A stretch of DNA of 64,000 nt from Patiria pectinifera (Eukaryota; Echinodermata; Asteroidea; Valvatida; Asterinidae): NCBI GenBank assembly GCA_029964075.1, contig CM057148.1, positions 26,963,916 to 27,027,915 on the forward strand, read 5' to 3'. The position numbers and the translations under genes are program-made. This document shows, in pieces, positions 33,740 through 47,339 of the stretch. The first letter of the stretch is position 1, and every line of letters begins with the position of its first letter. The notes beneath the pieces are model-generated. The model was not told the origin of the DNA and did not search any database. It saw nothing but the letters and a program-made list of their open reading frames with translations.

Positions 33740-35190
33740 AAGTTTTCGTAATTAAATTCAACGCTTAGGCCTATTTTCTTTAAATCATATTAAATGTATT
33801 CTTCCACGATTCACGTCAATTTTCAAACGGGTTGTGACAAATGTTATGGTCAATAATCGTTCGCAATTTCAATCAAATGTGATATGTTGTTCTTGAGTTA
33901 TCGTCAACAAACTTAGAGTGTTGTATTTTTGTTTAATAATGTTTACGGTTCTGACCAGCGGTTGTGTAGGGCGCCTTCTCGTAGAAATGAATTTTCGTAA
34001 TTCTAAGCACTTCTTTCCTTTAATCATATTAAATGTATTCTTCCACGGTTCACATCAATTTTCAAACGTGTTGTGTCAAATGTTATGGTTAATAATCATT
34101 CGCAATATGTTGATCTGGAGTTATCATCTCAACAAAGAGTGTCAAAAGAGACTAAAATTCGGAATGAATTGCTCGTAATTGAAACGCTTAGGCCTATATT
34201 CTTTAAATCATATTAAATATATTTTTTCCACGGTTCATGCCAATTTTCAAACGGGTTGTGTCAAATGTTATGGGTAATAAACGTTCGCAATTTGAAACCA
34301 ATGCAATATGTTGTTCTTGAGTTATCCTCTCAACAAAGAGTGTAAGAGACTAAAATTCGGAATGAAGTTTTCGTGATTAAATTAAACGCTTAGGTCTATT
34401 TTCTTTGAATCGTATTCAATGTATTCTTCCTTGGTTCACGTCAATTTTCAAACGGGTTGTGTCACAATTTATGGTCAATAAGCGGATGCAATTTAAATCC
34501 AATGCATTATGTTGTTCTTGAGTTATCGTCTCCACAACGTGTGTCAAAAGAGACTAAAATTCGGAATGAAGTTTTCGTGATTTAACCGCTTAGGCCTATT
34601 TTCTTTAAATCATATTAAATGTATTCTTCCACAGTTCACGCCAATTTTCAAACGGGTTGTGTCAAATGTTATGGTTAATTATCCTTTGCAATATCCATCC
34701 GATGCAGTATGTTGTTCTTGAGTTATCGTCTCCACAAAGAGTGTTGTATTTTTGTTTAATGGGCAGATTGTGGCCGCGTGCTGAGCAGTGGTTGTGTAGG
34801 GCGCCCTCTTCTTAAGGAACAAATAATAGAGGGTAGCAAAATCTGGCATATGCACTGTTGCCCGTTAGTTATCACGGTCCAGTCGATTTCCACTTTTTTT
34901 CTGTAATTACATCACGACTTATTATCGAACAAAGTTTCGTTTCAGAACAAATTGTTTTTCTAGAGTTAATGTCTCCAAAAAGACTGAGTGCTTCATTTTT
35001 TTTCAATTAAAATAGACTCAGATTCGGAATGAATTTTTCGTAATTCTCAGCACTTCTTTCCTTTAATCATATCAAATGTATTCTTCCACGGTTTACGCCA
35101 ATTTTCAAACGGGTTGTGTCAAATGTTGTGATTAATAACCCTTCACAATTTCAAACCAATGCAATATGTTAATCTGTGGCCATGTGATTT
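33740..35190 (+). repeat. Satellite A block, left (about 200 bp units)
   Basis: Tandem, diverged units carrying CTTAGGCCTATTTTCTTTAA, CAATTTTCAAACGGGTTGTG and TTGTTCTTGAGTTATC. Anchor positions near 33816, 34056, 34240, 34440 and 34645 give units of roughly 185-240 bp. The same repeat in the same orientation returns at 41880-42490, enclosing satellite B. Confidence 0.85.
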
Positions 35191-35660
35191 GTCATGAAAA
35201 ATAGAAAAACTAGACAGAAGATTTAGACAAAATATTGTTTTTCTCTACCTCATCAGTGTCTTGTTTCAACCCGGGAAAAAACTTGGCTAGGTTTGCAGTC
35301 CCAGTCCAAACAGACCACTTTCCACACTTTTTGCACGGAAACGATAGTCACGTCTACAAATTATCTCAAAAATTAAGAAATGCATTTAATTGAACAGTAA
35401 GCAAGTGATTTATCATGAAAAATAGACAAACTAGACAAAAGATTTAGACAAAATATTGTTTTTCTCTCCCTCAACAGTGTCTTGTGTCAACGCGGAGAAA
35501 AACTTGGGGAGAGTATGCAGTCCAAGTCCAAACAGACCATTTTCTACACTTTTTACAGTGAAACGATAGTCACGACTACAAATTATCTCAAAAATTAAGC
35601 AATGCACTAAACCGAACTGTGGCCTGGTGATTTATCATGAAAAAAAGACAAACTAAAATT
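35190..35660 (-). repeat. Satellite B, inverted left flank
   Basis: About two units in reverse orientation relative to 35740-40245 (ATAGACAAACTAGACA, ACAGTGTCTTG, CAAACAGACCA). The inversion junction is within about 35640-35740. Confidence 0.8.
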
Positions 35661-35739
35661 ATCTCAAAAATTAAGCAATGCATTTAATTGAACAGTAAGC
35701 AAGTGATTATCATGAAAAAAAGACAAACCATCGCCAAGT

Positions 35740-38700
35740 TTTGCTACGTGTCGCGACACAAGACACTGTTTAGGGAGAGAAAAACAATATTTATCTTCTA
35801 TATATTTTGTCTTCATTTCGTGACCAATCATCTGGCCAAAATTCAATTCCATGCTCCAATTAATTTTTGAGATAGCATGTCCTCTTGCACTATCGTTCCT
35901 GTGCCAAAGTGAGGCAAATGTTCTGTTTGGACTGCCACTGCAGCCCATCGCCAAGTTGCTCTCCGTGTCGCGACACAAGACACTGTTTAGGGAGACAAAA
36001 ACAATATTTCGTTGAAATCTTCTTTCTAGTTTGTCTTTTTTTCATGACCAATCATCTGTCCACAATTCAATTCGATGCCCCAATTAATTTTAAAGATAGC
36101 GTGTAGACGTGCCCTATCGTTCCTGTGCAAAAGTGATGCAAAAGTTCTGTTTGGACTGACACTGCAGCCCATCGCCAAGTTGTTCTCCGTGTCGCGACAC
36201 AAGACACAGTTTAGGGAGACAAAAACAATATTTCGTTTAAATCTTCGGTCTAGTTTGTCTTCTTTCATGACCAATCATCTGTCCACGATTCAATTCAATA
36301 CTCCAATTAATTTTTGCGATAGCGTGTAGACGTGGACTATCGTTCCTGTGCAAAAGTGATGCAAATGTTCTGTTTGGACTGACACTGCAGCCCTTCGCCA
36401 AGTTGTTCTCGGTGTCGAGACACAAGACACAGTTTAGGGAAAGAAAAACAATATTTCGTTTAAATCTTCAGTCTAGTTTGTCTTCTTTTCATGACCAATC
36501 ATCTGTCCACAATTTAATTTGATGCTCTAATTAATTTTAGAGATAGCGTGTAGACGTGCCCTATCGATCCTGTGCAAAAGTGAGGCAAATGTTCTGTTAG
36601 GACTGCCACTGCAGCCCATCGCCAAGTTGTTCTCCGTGTCGCGACACAAGACACTGTTTAGGGAGACAAAAATAATATTTCGTTGAAATCTTCTTTCTAG
36701 TTTGTCTTTTTTTCATGACCAATCATCTGTCCACAATTCAATTCCATGCCCCAATTAATTTTTGCGATAGCGTGTAGACGTGCCCTATCGTTCCTGTGCA
36801 AAAGTGATGCAAATGTTCTGTTTGGACTGACACTATAGCCCATCGCCAAGTTGTTCTCCGTGTCGCGACACAAGACACAGTTTAGGGAGACAAAAACAAT
36901 ATTTCAGTTAAATCTTCGGTCTAGTTTGTCTTCTTTCATGACCAATCATCTGTCCACGATTCAATTCAATACTCCAATTAATTTTTGCGATAGCGTGTAG
37001 ACGTGGACTATCGTTCCTGTGCAAAAGTGATGCAAATGTTCTGTTTGGACTGACACTGCAGCCCATCGCCAAGTTGTTCTCCGTGTCGCGACACAAGACA
37101 CTGTTTAGGAAGACAAAAACAATATTTCGTTTAAATCTTCGGTCTAGTTTGTCTTCTTTCATGACCAATCATCTGTCCACGATTCAATTCAATACTCCAA
37201 TTAATTTTTGCGATAGCGTGTAGACGTGGACTATCGTTCCTGTGCAAAAGTGAGGCAAATGTTCTGTTTGGACTGACACTGCAGCCCATCGCCAAGTTGT
37301 TCTCGGTGTCGCGACACAAGACACAGTTTAGGGAGACAAAAACAATATTTGGTTTAAATCTTCGGTCTAGTTTGTCTTCTTTTCATGACCAATCATCTGT
37401 CCACGATTCAATTCAATACTCCAATTAATTTTTGCGATAGCGTGTAGACGTGGACTATCGTTCCTGTGCAAAAGTGAGGCAAATGTTCTGTTTGGACTGA
37501 CACTGCAGCCCATCGCCAAGTTGTTCTCTGTGTCGCGACACAAGACACTGTTTAGGAAGAGAAAAACAATATTTCGTTTAAATCTTCGGTCTAGTTTGTC
37601 TTCTTTCATGACCAATCATCTGTCCACGATTCAATTCAATACTCCAATTAATTTTTGCGATAGCGTGTTGACGTGGACTGTCGTTCCTGTGCAAAGGTGA
37701 GGCAAATGTTCTGTTTGGACTGCCACTGCAGCCCATCGCCAAGTTGTTCTCCGTGTCGCGACACAAGACACTGTTTAGGGAGACAAAAACAATATTTCGT
37801 TTAAATCTTCTTTCTAGTTTGTCTTTATTTCATGACCAATCATCTGTCCACAATTCAATTCGATGTTACAATTAATTTTAAAGATAGCGTGTAGACGTGG
37901 ACTATCGTTCCTGTGCAAAGGTGAGGCAAATGTTCTGTTTGGACTGCCACTGCAGCCCATCGCCAAGTTGTTCTCCGTGTCGCGACACAAGTCACAGTTT
38001 AGGGAGACAAAAACAATATTTCGTTTAAATCTTCGGTCTAGTTTGTCTTCATTTCATGACCAATCATCTGTCCACAATTCAATTCAATACTCCAATTAAT
38101 TTTTGCGATAGCGTGTAGACGTGGACTATCGTTCCTGTGCAAAAGTGAGGCAAATGTTCTGTTTGGACTGACACTGCAGCCCATCGCCAAGTTGTTCTCC
38201 GTGTCGCGACACAAGACACAGTTTAGGGAGACAAAAACAATATTTCGTTTAAATCTTCTGTATATTTTGTCTTCTTTTCATGTCCAATCATCTGTCCACA
38301 ATTCAATTCGATGCTCTAATTAATTTTACAGATAGCGTGTAGACGTGCCCTATCGTTCCTGTGCAAAAGTGAGGCAAATGGTCTGTTTGGACTGACACTG
38401 CAGCCCATCGCCAAGTTGTTCTCCGTGTCGCGACACAATACACTGTTTTGGGAGACAAAAACAATATTTCGTTTAAATCTTCGGTCTAGTTTGTCTTCTT
38501 TTCATGACCAATCATCTGTCTACAATTCAATTCGATGCTCCAATTAATTTTTGCGATAGCGTGTAGACGTGCCCTATCGTTCCTGTGCCAAAGTGAGGCA
38601 AATGTTCTGTATGGACTGACACTGCAGCCCATCGCCAAGTTGTTCTCTGTGTCGCGACACAAGACACTGTTTAGGAAGAGAAAAACAATATTTCGTTTAA

Positions 38701-40245
38701 ATCTTCGGTCTAGTTTGTCTTCTTTCATGACCAATCATCTGTCCATGATTCAATTCAATACTCCAATTAATTTTTGCGATAGCGTGTTGACGTGGACTGT
38801 CGTTCCTGTGCAAAGGTGAGGCAAATGTTCTGTTTGGACTGCCACTGCAGCCCATCGCCAAGTTGTTCTCCGTGTCGCGACACAAGACACTGTTTAGGGA
38901 GACAAAAACAATATTTCGTTTAAATCTTCTTTCTAGTTTGTCTTTATTTCATGACCAATCATCTGTCCACAATTCAATTCGATGTTACAATTAATTTTAA
39001 AGATAGCGTGTAGACGTGGACTATCGTTCCTGTGCAAAGGTGAGGCAAATGTTCTGTTTGGACTGCCACTGCAGCCCATCGCCAAGTTGTTCTCCGTGTC
39101 GCGACACAAGTCACAGTTTAGGGAGACAAAAACAATATTTCGTTTAAATCTTCGGTCTAGTTTGTCTTCATTTCATGACCAATCATCTGTCCACAATTCA
39201 ATTCAATACTCCAATTAATTTTTGCGATAGCGTGTAGACGTGGACTATCGTTCCTGTGCAAAAGTGAGGCAAATGTTCTGTTTGGACTGACACTGCAGCC
39301 CATCGCCAAGTTGTTCTCCGTGTCGCGACACAAGACACAGTTTAGGGAGACAAAAACAATATTTCGTTTAAATCTTCTGTATATTTTGTCTTCTTTTCAT
39401 GTCCAATCATCTGTCCACAATTCAATTCGATGCTCCAATTAATTTTACAGATAGCGTGTAGACGTGCCCTATCGTTCCTGTGCAAAAGTGAGGCAAATGG
39501 TCTGTTTGGACTGCCACTGCAGCCCATCGCCAAGTTGTTCTCCGTGTCGCGACACAAGACACTGTTTAGGGAGACTAAAACAATATTTCGTTTAAATCTT
39601 CGGTCTAGTTTGTCTTCTTCTCATGACCAATCATCTGTCCACAATTCAATTCAATACTCCAATTAATATTTGCGATAGCGTGTAGACGTAGACTATCGTT
39701 CATGTGCAAAAGTGAGGCAAATGTTCTGTTTTAACTGCCACTGCAGCCCATCGCCAAGTTTTGCTACGTGTCGCGACACAAGACACTGTTTAGGGAGAGA
39801 AAAACAACATTTCGTTGAAATCTTCTGTATAATTTGTCTTCTTTTCGTGACCAATCATCTGGACAAAATTCAATTCCATGCTCTAATTAATGTTTGAGAT
39901 AGCATGTCCTCTTGGACTATCGTTCCTGTGCAAAAGTGAGGCAAATGTTCTGTTTGGAGTTGGACTGCCACTGCAGCCCATCGCCAAGTTTTGCTACGTG
40001 TCGCGATACAAGACACTGTTTAGGGAGACAAAAACAATATTTCGTTTAAATCTTCGGTCTAGTTTGTTTGGCAAAAGTGAGGCAAATGTTTAGGGAGAGA
40101 AAACCAAAATTTCGTTTAAATCTTCTGTATATTTTGTCTTCTTTTCGTGTCCAATCATCTGGCCAAAATTCAATTCCATGCTCCAATTAATTTTTGAGAT
40201 AGCATGTCCTCTTGGACTATCGTTCCTGTGCAAAAGTGAGGCAAA
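35740..40245 (+). repeat. Satellite B core array, about 20 units of about 224 bp
   Basis: Regularly spaced units, each with the 12 bp palindrome GTGTCGCGACAC, then AAGACAC(T/A)GTTTAGG, AACAATATTTCGT, TCATGACCAATCATCTG, CCAATTAATTTT and TATCGTTCCTGTGCAAA. The palindrome recurs near 35966, 36190, 36636, 36860, 37084 and onward. Unit length is not a multiple of three and short ORFs shift frame between units, so it is not coding. Confidence 0.93.
37535..39559 (+). repeat. Higher-order duplication inside satellite B (1119 bp, five units)
   Basis: 37535-38440 is nearly identical to 38654-39559. The shift of 1119 bp equals five 224 bp units, and unit-specific variants (for example the GATGTTACAATTAATTTTAA variant at about 37863 and 38982) recur at that shift. 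Indicates recent unequal exchange or amplification. Confidence 0.85.
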
Positions 40246-40655
40246 ATTCCAAAATTGTTGAAGGTCTCACAAGCGGCGGCCATTTTGTACACGAGTGATG
40301 ACGCGTGCACAATATTGGGTAAATGTTGTCACGTGCACCAATTTACCCCACACAGTGGTAACATTTTACTAATGCCATGGTAAATTCTAATCTTCAACGT
40401 GTACAATGAAATAATTGTTACACAGCGGTGGGGTAAATCCAGTTTCTTTAACCCATCACTTGGGTAATAACACCATGATTTGAACTCTTTGCCTGTGCTG
40501 CCGGGACTTGTAGTCAATGTTGGGTACTATTTTACCCTTTTCATGTGTAGCACATTTGACACAAGTAGGAGGTACAAGCGAAATTTTCATTATACTCAAT
40601 ATTGGGCAGAAATGACGCAATTTTTTCACACAACAGTTTTTTTACACTTCCTTTT
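40246..40655. other. Unique spacer between forward and inverted satellite B
   Basis: About 410 bp with no satellite homology, including GGGTAAATGTTGTCACGTGC and several GGGTAA/TTACCC words. It marks the right inversion junction. No gene seen. Confidence 0.5.
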
Positions 40656-41695
40656 TAGAGTGTAGACAGAAGATTTAGACAAAATATTGTTTTTCTCTAT
40701 CTCAACAGTGCCTTGTTTCAACCCGGAGAAAAACTTGGCGAGAGTATGCAGGTCAAGTCCAAACAGACCATTTTCCACACTTTTTGCTTGGAAACGATAG
40801 TCACGTCGACAAATTATCTCAAAAATTAAGCAATGCATTTAATTGAACAGTAAGCAAGTGATTTATCATGAAAATAGACAAACTAGGCAGAAGATTTAGA
40901 CAAAATATTTTTTTCTCTATCTCAACAGTGTCTTTTTTAACCCGGGGAAAAACTTGGGGAGAGTATGCAGTCCCAGTCCAAACAGACCATTTTCCACACT
41001 TTTTGCTTGGAAACGATAGTCACGTCGACAAATTATCTCAAAAATTAAGCAATGCATTTAATTGAACAGTAAGCAAGTGATTTATCATGAAAAAAAAGAC
41101 AAACTAGGCAGAAGATTTAGACAAAATATTGTTTTTCTCTATCTCAACAGTGCCTTGTTTCAACCCGGAGAAAAATTTGGCGAGAGTATGCAGTCCAAGT
41201 CCAAACAGACCATTTTCCACACTTTTTGTGATCATGAAAAATAGACAAACTAGACAGAAGATTTAGACAAAATATTGTTGTTCTCTCCCTCAACAGTGTC
41301 TTGTGTCAACGCGGAGAAAAACTTGGCGAGAGTGCATTCCCAGTCCAAACAGATCATTTTCCACACTTTTTCCACGGAAACGATAGTCACGTCTACAAAT
41401 TATCTCAAAAATTAAGCAATGCATTAAATTGAACTGTGGCCAGGTGATTTGTCATGAAAAATAGACAAACTAGACAGAAGATTTAGACAAAATAGTGTTG
41501 TTCTCTATCTCAACAGTGCCTTGTTTCAACCTGGGGAAAAACTTGTCGAGAGAGAGTAAAACTTGGGGAAAAACTTGGGGAGAGTATGCAGTCCCAGTCC
41601 CAACAGACCATTTTCCACACTTTTTGCAGTGAAACTATAGTCACGACGACAAATTACAAAAAAATGTATCTCAAAAATTAAGCAATGCATTTAAT
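40655..41695 (-). repeat. Satellite B, inverted right flank, about five units
   Basis: Reverse-oriented, more diverged units (ATCATGAAAATAGACAAAC, CAACCCGGAGAAAAACTTGG). Together with 35190-35660 it brackets the forward array. Confidence 0.82.
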
Positions 41696-42495
41696 TGAAC
41701 AGTAGCAAAATCTGGCATCTGCACTGTTGGCCGTTGGTTATCACGGTTCTAGTCGATTTCCACTTTTTCTGTCATTACATCACCACTTATTATCGAACAA
41801 AGTTTCGTTTCAGAACAAATTGTTTTTCTAGAAATACTGTCTGCAAAAGAGTGCTTCATTTTTTTTTTCAATTAAAATAGACTCAGATTCGGAATGAATT
41901 TTTCGTAATTCTAAACACTTCTTTCCTTTAATCATATCAAAATGTATTCTTCCACGGTTCACGCCAATTTTCAAACGGGTTGTGTCAAATGTTATGATTA
42001 ATAACCGTTCGCAATTTCAAACCAATGCAATATGTTGTTCTTGAGTTATCATCTCAACAAAGAGTGTCAAAAGAGACTAAAATTCGGAATGAATTGCTCG
42101 TAATTGAAACGCTTAGGCCTATTTTCTTTAAACCATATTAAATGTATTTTTTTCCACGGTTCACGCCAATTTTCAAACGGGTTGTGTCAAATGTTATGAT
42201 TAATAACCGTTCGCAATTTCAAACCAATGCAATATGTTGTTCTTGAGTTATCATCTCAACAAAGAGTGTCAAAAGAGACTAAAATTCGGAATGAAGTTTT
42301 CCTAATTCTAAACACTTCTTTCCTTTAAATCATATCAAATGTATTCTTCCACGGTTCACGCCAATTTTCAAACGGTTTGTGTCAAATGTTATGATTAATA
42401 ACCGTTCGCAATTTCAAACCAATGCAATATGTTGTTCTTGAGTTATCGTCTCATCAACAAAGAGTGTCAAAAGAGAATAAAATTGTGACAAATGT
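41695..42495 (+). repeat. Satellite A block, right
   Basis: Begins with the GTAGCAAAATCTGGCAT segment also at about 34833, then three clear 200 bp units (CAATTTTCAAACGG near 41966, 42167 and 42365). Same orientation as the left block. Confidence 0.83.
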
Positions 42496-42838
42496 TATGG
42501 TAAACTAATGTCAGTTGCAATAGTTTCTGTTTGTAGAGGTGCTAGAATCCGAACAGTGGGATCTCTGAATGAGAGATTGGGCATCAATTCAACTACAATG
42601 TACAATGCTTTGAATGCAGTCATATTTGGCTTGCCTTGCATTTCAGGGAGCAGTTTACTATATGTTGTTCAAAGGATTAAATCTCAAGTCTTTTTTCCTC
42701 TGACGAAAATACACCTGACCAGACATGCCTTGTTTACAATGTGTGCTTTCCTACGGGAGCCATTTGGGGACAAGAGCCACCACGCTTCCATACAGTGCAC
42801 ATGTACACAAAGCGTGACGTCATTAAATTTGGGGTCTA
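42496..42838 (+). other. Non-repetitive spacer
   Basis: About 340 bp with one 115-codon open frame of no recognisable family. I see nothing else. Confidence 0.35.
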
Positions 42839-43320
42839 CAGCCAACTCTCGTTAGTACAAACACTGTCAAATTCTGCTTATAGCAAACACAAAGGCTTGG
42901 TCCGGACTGTGCATTTTTGTGCACAATGAATGGGACTGATGTTCCTCTTAGTACACAATTCTGATATAACAAACAATTTGGCTAGGTTCGGTGTACATTG
43001 ATGGGTGAAGCTTAAGTGTGTTGCTTGAATTGGAAGACGGGAGCGTGATACCCGTTTCGGGACAAAAGGTCTGTCGTTGACAAGCTGCGATGGCCGTAGT
43101 TTTGAAAAGATGTCGTTGTAAATGGGTTGAGAACAATGCTTTTCCTCGCATTGGGTCAGCCAAAATCGTCGTAATAGCCATAGTCTCGTTATGTCCGTGC
43201 ACGTAATAACCAAATATTTCCCCATAGTAATGTACACAAATTGATCGGGACTGGGAGAATGTGCTCGTTACATCTGGGTTATCATTATGACCGAGCTCGT
43301 TATAACGGGAGCCGACTGTA
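42839..43320. mobile_element. Tigger/pogo-like MITE
   Basis: The left end CAGCCAACTCTCGTTAGTAC and the right end GTTATAACGGGAGCCGACTG are inverted with mismatches, with TA next to each. CAG...CTG ends and a TA duplication fit the Tc1/mariner superfamily (pogo/Tigger). No transposase. Confidence 0.6.
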
Positions 43321-43639
43321 GTTTCTTTTAAAAACAGTCGACTGTATTCACTCAAGGCTTAACTTGACTTCTAATCTGCATGAATTTTTTGGTGGACTAT
43401 ATTTTTTAGGGTGGTGATTTGATAACTTTGCATCAAGAATTAAAAAGGGATTTTTTAGCAAAGTCTTTTGAAATTTTTCATGAACAATAAATTATTTGCA
43501 TCTACAGCACTGTCTGTGGAGAAGAAGTTAAACAGGCTGTGATCTGCTGTTGACTGCCTAATGCTGGAATGTGCCTTATATTGACCTGAATTCTAGGTAA
43601 CAGAGGTATCGGAATATGGGGGACTCGGCTATTATAGTC

Positions 43640-43645
43640 TTTATT
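43640..43645 (-). terminator. Candidate poly(A) signal for HIPK
   Basis: AATAAA on the - strand. Other hexamers may exist nearer the stop codon; I did not exclude alternative sites. Confidence 0.35.
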
Positions 43646-45450
43646 GGACAAGAACAAAAACTACATGAACTACTTTTTCATACATTTGCCAATAAAATAG
43701 CTTGTCTTTATTGAAATATCCCTAATCACCCACACGAGTGGCAGTTCTACAATATTATTGTGGTTTGCATACATCCTAGGTGCTCTACAAAAAAACAAAA
43801 ACCAGGAGCAAATTAGTTAAGAATCTAATCATTCCAAATCTCGCTTCATCATGTTTCAATGTAATAAAGCTCAGTGCACAGATCTGACTAAATATACTGC
43901 GCGTGCAGAACAGACATCAAGCTAGCTATTCCAATAACTAAGTCTGGCTGGTTAAACAAAGCTGTAACCAATCCATATTTTGGCAAATGTCTCTGCAATG
44001 AATCTTCATGATATTGACTGAAAGACTGTCCTTTAGATACTCAAATTATTATCGATTTTTAGAGCATGAAATCAGAGAATGTTTTCCCCCATTTTTTTTC
44101 GCACGCAAAGATATTGCTTTTTTTTTCGCACATGCAAAACAGAAACTTGGACAGTCCTCTTTCCATTACAAGTTCACAAATACTGCTGGTATCTGCCCCA
44201 AAGATTACACCTTGTCATAACAAAATATGATGATGACGTAAATGCCCATAGCACAATGTGAACATTTTAAGTGTATCGCTGACCCCAATCTAATATGACG
44301 GAAATCTCTGGACTTCAACTTATCCGTGCAGTTAACACACATGGTTTTAAATAACTGAACATAAAACGCTTGATAAAAAATGCATGGTTCGTGTCACCAT
44401 GTAGCATTGGGAAAAAACCAGCAAACTTGCTCACATTAATCTTTCAACATTGATCACTGTAGCAACAGTGACCACAGCAACAACGCATTCGTTCACAATA
44501 AACAATGTCATATGGCAGGAAATGTCGAGAACTAAAATTAGCAAAAACTATAATCTATCATTCTATTACATATTGCACGCACACCAAAATATTACAACCA
44601 AATCTAAAACAAACTGCTAAAATAACTGATTACTGTTAGGCAAATCCAAAGCAAACAAAATCAAGAAGATACAAAAAATGAAAAACAAAAGGACCATTTT
44701 GACGACACGTCAGCAATTAACATTGTTCATATTGTAAGATCAGTCAAGTCTAGCGGACTGGACAATTTCTGGATGGTAATAGTTTCATTGTTCTTGGCTG
44801 TTTAATTCATTCTTTAACAATCAGCTTATAGGTACTGAGCCCTTTTGTTGTGCCGAATAATTCCAAGTAATAACTCATGCATTAATACAATTATGAAACG
44901 TTAATGAAGTTATTCAAAACTTGAATTTTATGCATAGCGCCCCCAAGGACAATCTGACATTATCTACAATCTGACGTGTATTAAAACTAAAACTGTCTGT
45001 GTTTTTGGTGTACAATTAAATCTACTATATTTCAGGTTCATTGTCATGGAAGAGAATTAACTGACCACAATCAACAAAAAACACGCAACTATTAAATGGT
45101 TAAAACATTGCAGTTAAAAAAAATCAAAAATCAAATCCAAAAATCCATATACACGTAAAAGCAAAACAAACTAAAAAGCATAAAACTGCATGATATAACT
45201 TGATACTAACTCTATGATCAATCGGCAATAACAACTATGAAACAGAACCAGCTCTTTGGAATTATCTTGGATGGAATGTCTACTATCTTCCTAAGGCTAG
45301 TCATTTCACATTATTGAAAAAGTCATTTGGTACATGTAGTGAAGAAATAATCTGTCAATCAAAAAGTCTTTCGTATTGGCTCAATCACACGACATTCTGT
45401 TCAACTTCATGTTTCTCATTATGATGACAGGGGAAAAAGCTTAACCCTCT

Positions 45451-45660
45451 CATAAGCCTTTTCGGAGTTCCGACTGCGCATTCGCAACCTGTGACAACGC
45501 GCATTATTGGTCTCAAATGGCCTTTGACAACATCGCGCCACTGACTTTACAAAAAGGCTGTTCGTGCATTGTGGCTACTGTCAAAGGGCATTTGAGACAA
45601 ACAATGTGCGTTGTCACAGGTTACGAATGCGCGCAGTTGGAACTCCGAAAAGGCTTATAA
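45451..45660. repeat. Hairpin MITE, 210 bp
   Basis: Arms ATAAGCCTTTTCGGAGTTCC and its complement, continuing through AACCTGTGACAACGC to a loop near 45550. Nearly the whole element is stem. Confidence 0.82.
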
Positions 45661-47339
45661 AGTGCAATGCCTGTAACTGCCAGTCAGCAATTTCTTAAGT
45701 TAAGTTTATTTAGTTTGGACAGATAATTCAAAAGACTGGTTCTGTAATATTTCAAAATTAAATCTAAATAAAACTGCTTGGATAAACTATACTCAAGCCA
45801 CTAAAAGACTCTGTTATTGTACATTATGTGCAAATACAGCTTTAAAAAAAACAAATCAAAATTCATTTATAACCACACACTTGCTAATTATGTTAATAAT
45901 GTCACAACCAACCAACAGCATCATTAATATCTGTACTGATAAATATTCATAACGTAAACTATGCATAACGCATGAAGCTTAACGACCATACTGCATTAAG
46001 AGTTACTACCAACGGTTAATACTGGTGTCAAAATATTGAAAACAAACAACTCGCTATTAATGGGTAAATATTGCTCCACAAATCACAACTCTAAACAATA
46101 AAAAGGAAGAAAAATAAAAATCAAAGAAAATTTTTAACCGACAACCTCACTAAATACCACTTCAAAACAAATTTTCCAAAACAAAAAGTCACATCAAACA
46201 ATGCCCGATTCTGATCTGATACTTCAAAACCAGACACCCCAAACAAGAAAAATGAACAGCAACTTTATCTGGTAAAAATGTGCTCTGCGGTGTTTGATAT
46301 TTTTATAAACAATTTTCAAAATTTGGATTTCAAAAAAAGTGGGTAAACATTGTGGAGACTTGTAATTAAAACGCACAAAAATATTCCACCATCCAAACCT
46401 CTTCAAATACACAATTAAAGATACTAACACAATACTCAACCAATACAATGGTCCTTTTTGTTCATGAAATAGCGCAATAATAAACACACCGTTAATACTT
46501 CAATACATGAAATAGCTGCTGAGTGGCTGAACAAGCCAGCGCTTTTTCTAAGTACAACTGTTTCTGGTAAACAATGACTAGCCGTGTCAGTAAAGCTACA
46601 ATTCATTTCATCCAATTAGTAAATACCAATCCATTAAATCCATAAATTAAACACATTGTGCAGGAAGGATATATATGAATATTATATTAAGTGTTAAACA
46701 CAATACTTTGGCCTTCGACTATCAGTGGTAACAGTAATCATTTCTATTATATACAAGTATAAGTACACTTCACGGCACAATGTTGACAAAAACGTCCTCG
46801 ATTATTATTTTCCTTCATTGCATTAGTGAAAGGATTGGATACAAAAGTAAAAGTCAAAGACAAAAGGAGCATGTCTTGAAACCTCTCGCATGAACACGAA
46901 ATCAATATTTGAATTGACAATGAAATGAATAACTGAAAAGTCCATTGTTTATTTCACGTAGGTGTTGTTTCAATATTGTTTCAAAAATTTCCGAAAGGTT
47001 GCGGACATATAGTGACTGCGATCACATGTAAGAAGGAAAATAATACCAACTAAGGACAGTCCCAGCGGATCTGATATATATTACCATGGCAACTAAGCTA
47101 AAACCAGTGATAAATAGAATAGATATACACCAAAATACATAGCAACAAGATTTAATCGGGTAACGGTGGCAACATGAAGACTGAAGAAAGTGGTTCAATG
47201 CATAATGTGCATGTTTCTTTATATGTAATAATGTGACACTTTAACAGACTAAACTGTTCCTTTAACTTCATTCACTATTACACTAAATACACAACACATG
47301 AAACTGAGCAATATTCTGCATGAAAACCAATACATATCT

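Noticed and set aside
35664..40093. Many 60-94 residue open frames with shared words such as NNLAMGCS and PIAKLFSVSRHK
   Set aside because: They follow the 224 bp satellite on both strands. The unit is not a multiple of three, frames break at each unit, and codon use shows no selection.
35740..40245. Regular repeats that might suggest a CRISPR array
   Set aside because: Units are about 224 bp with no unique spacers, and the DNA is eukaryotic. This is a satellite.
42508..42929. 115-codon and 62-codon + strand frames
   Set aside because: The second runs into the Tigger-like MITE; neither shows a known motif or splice context.
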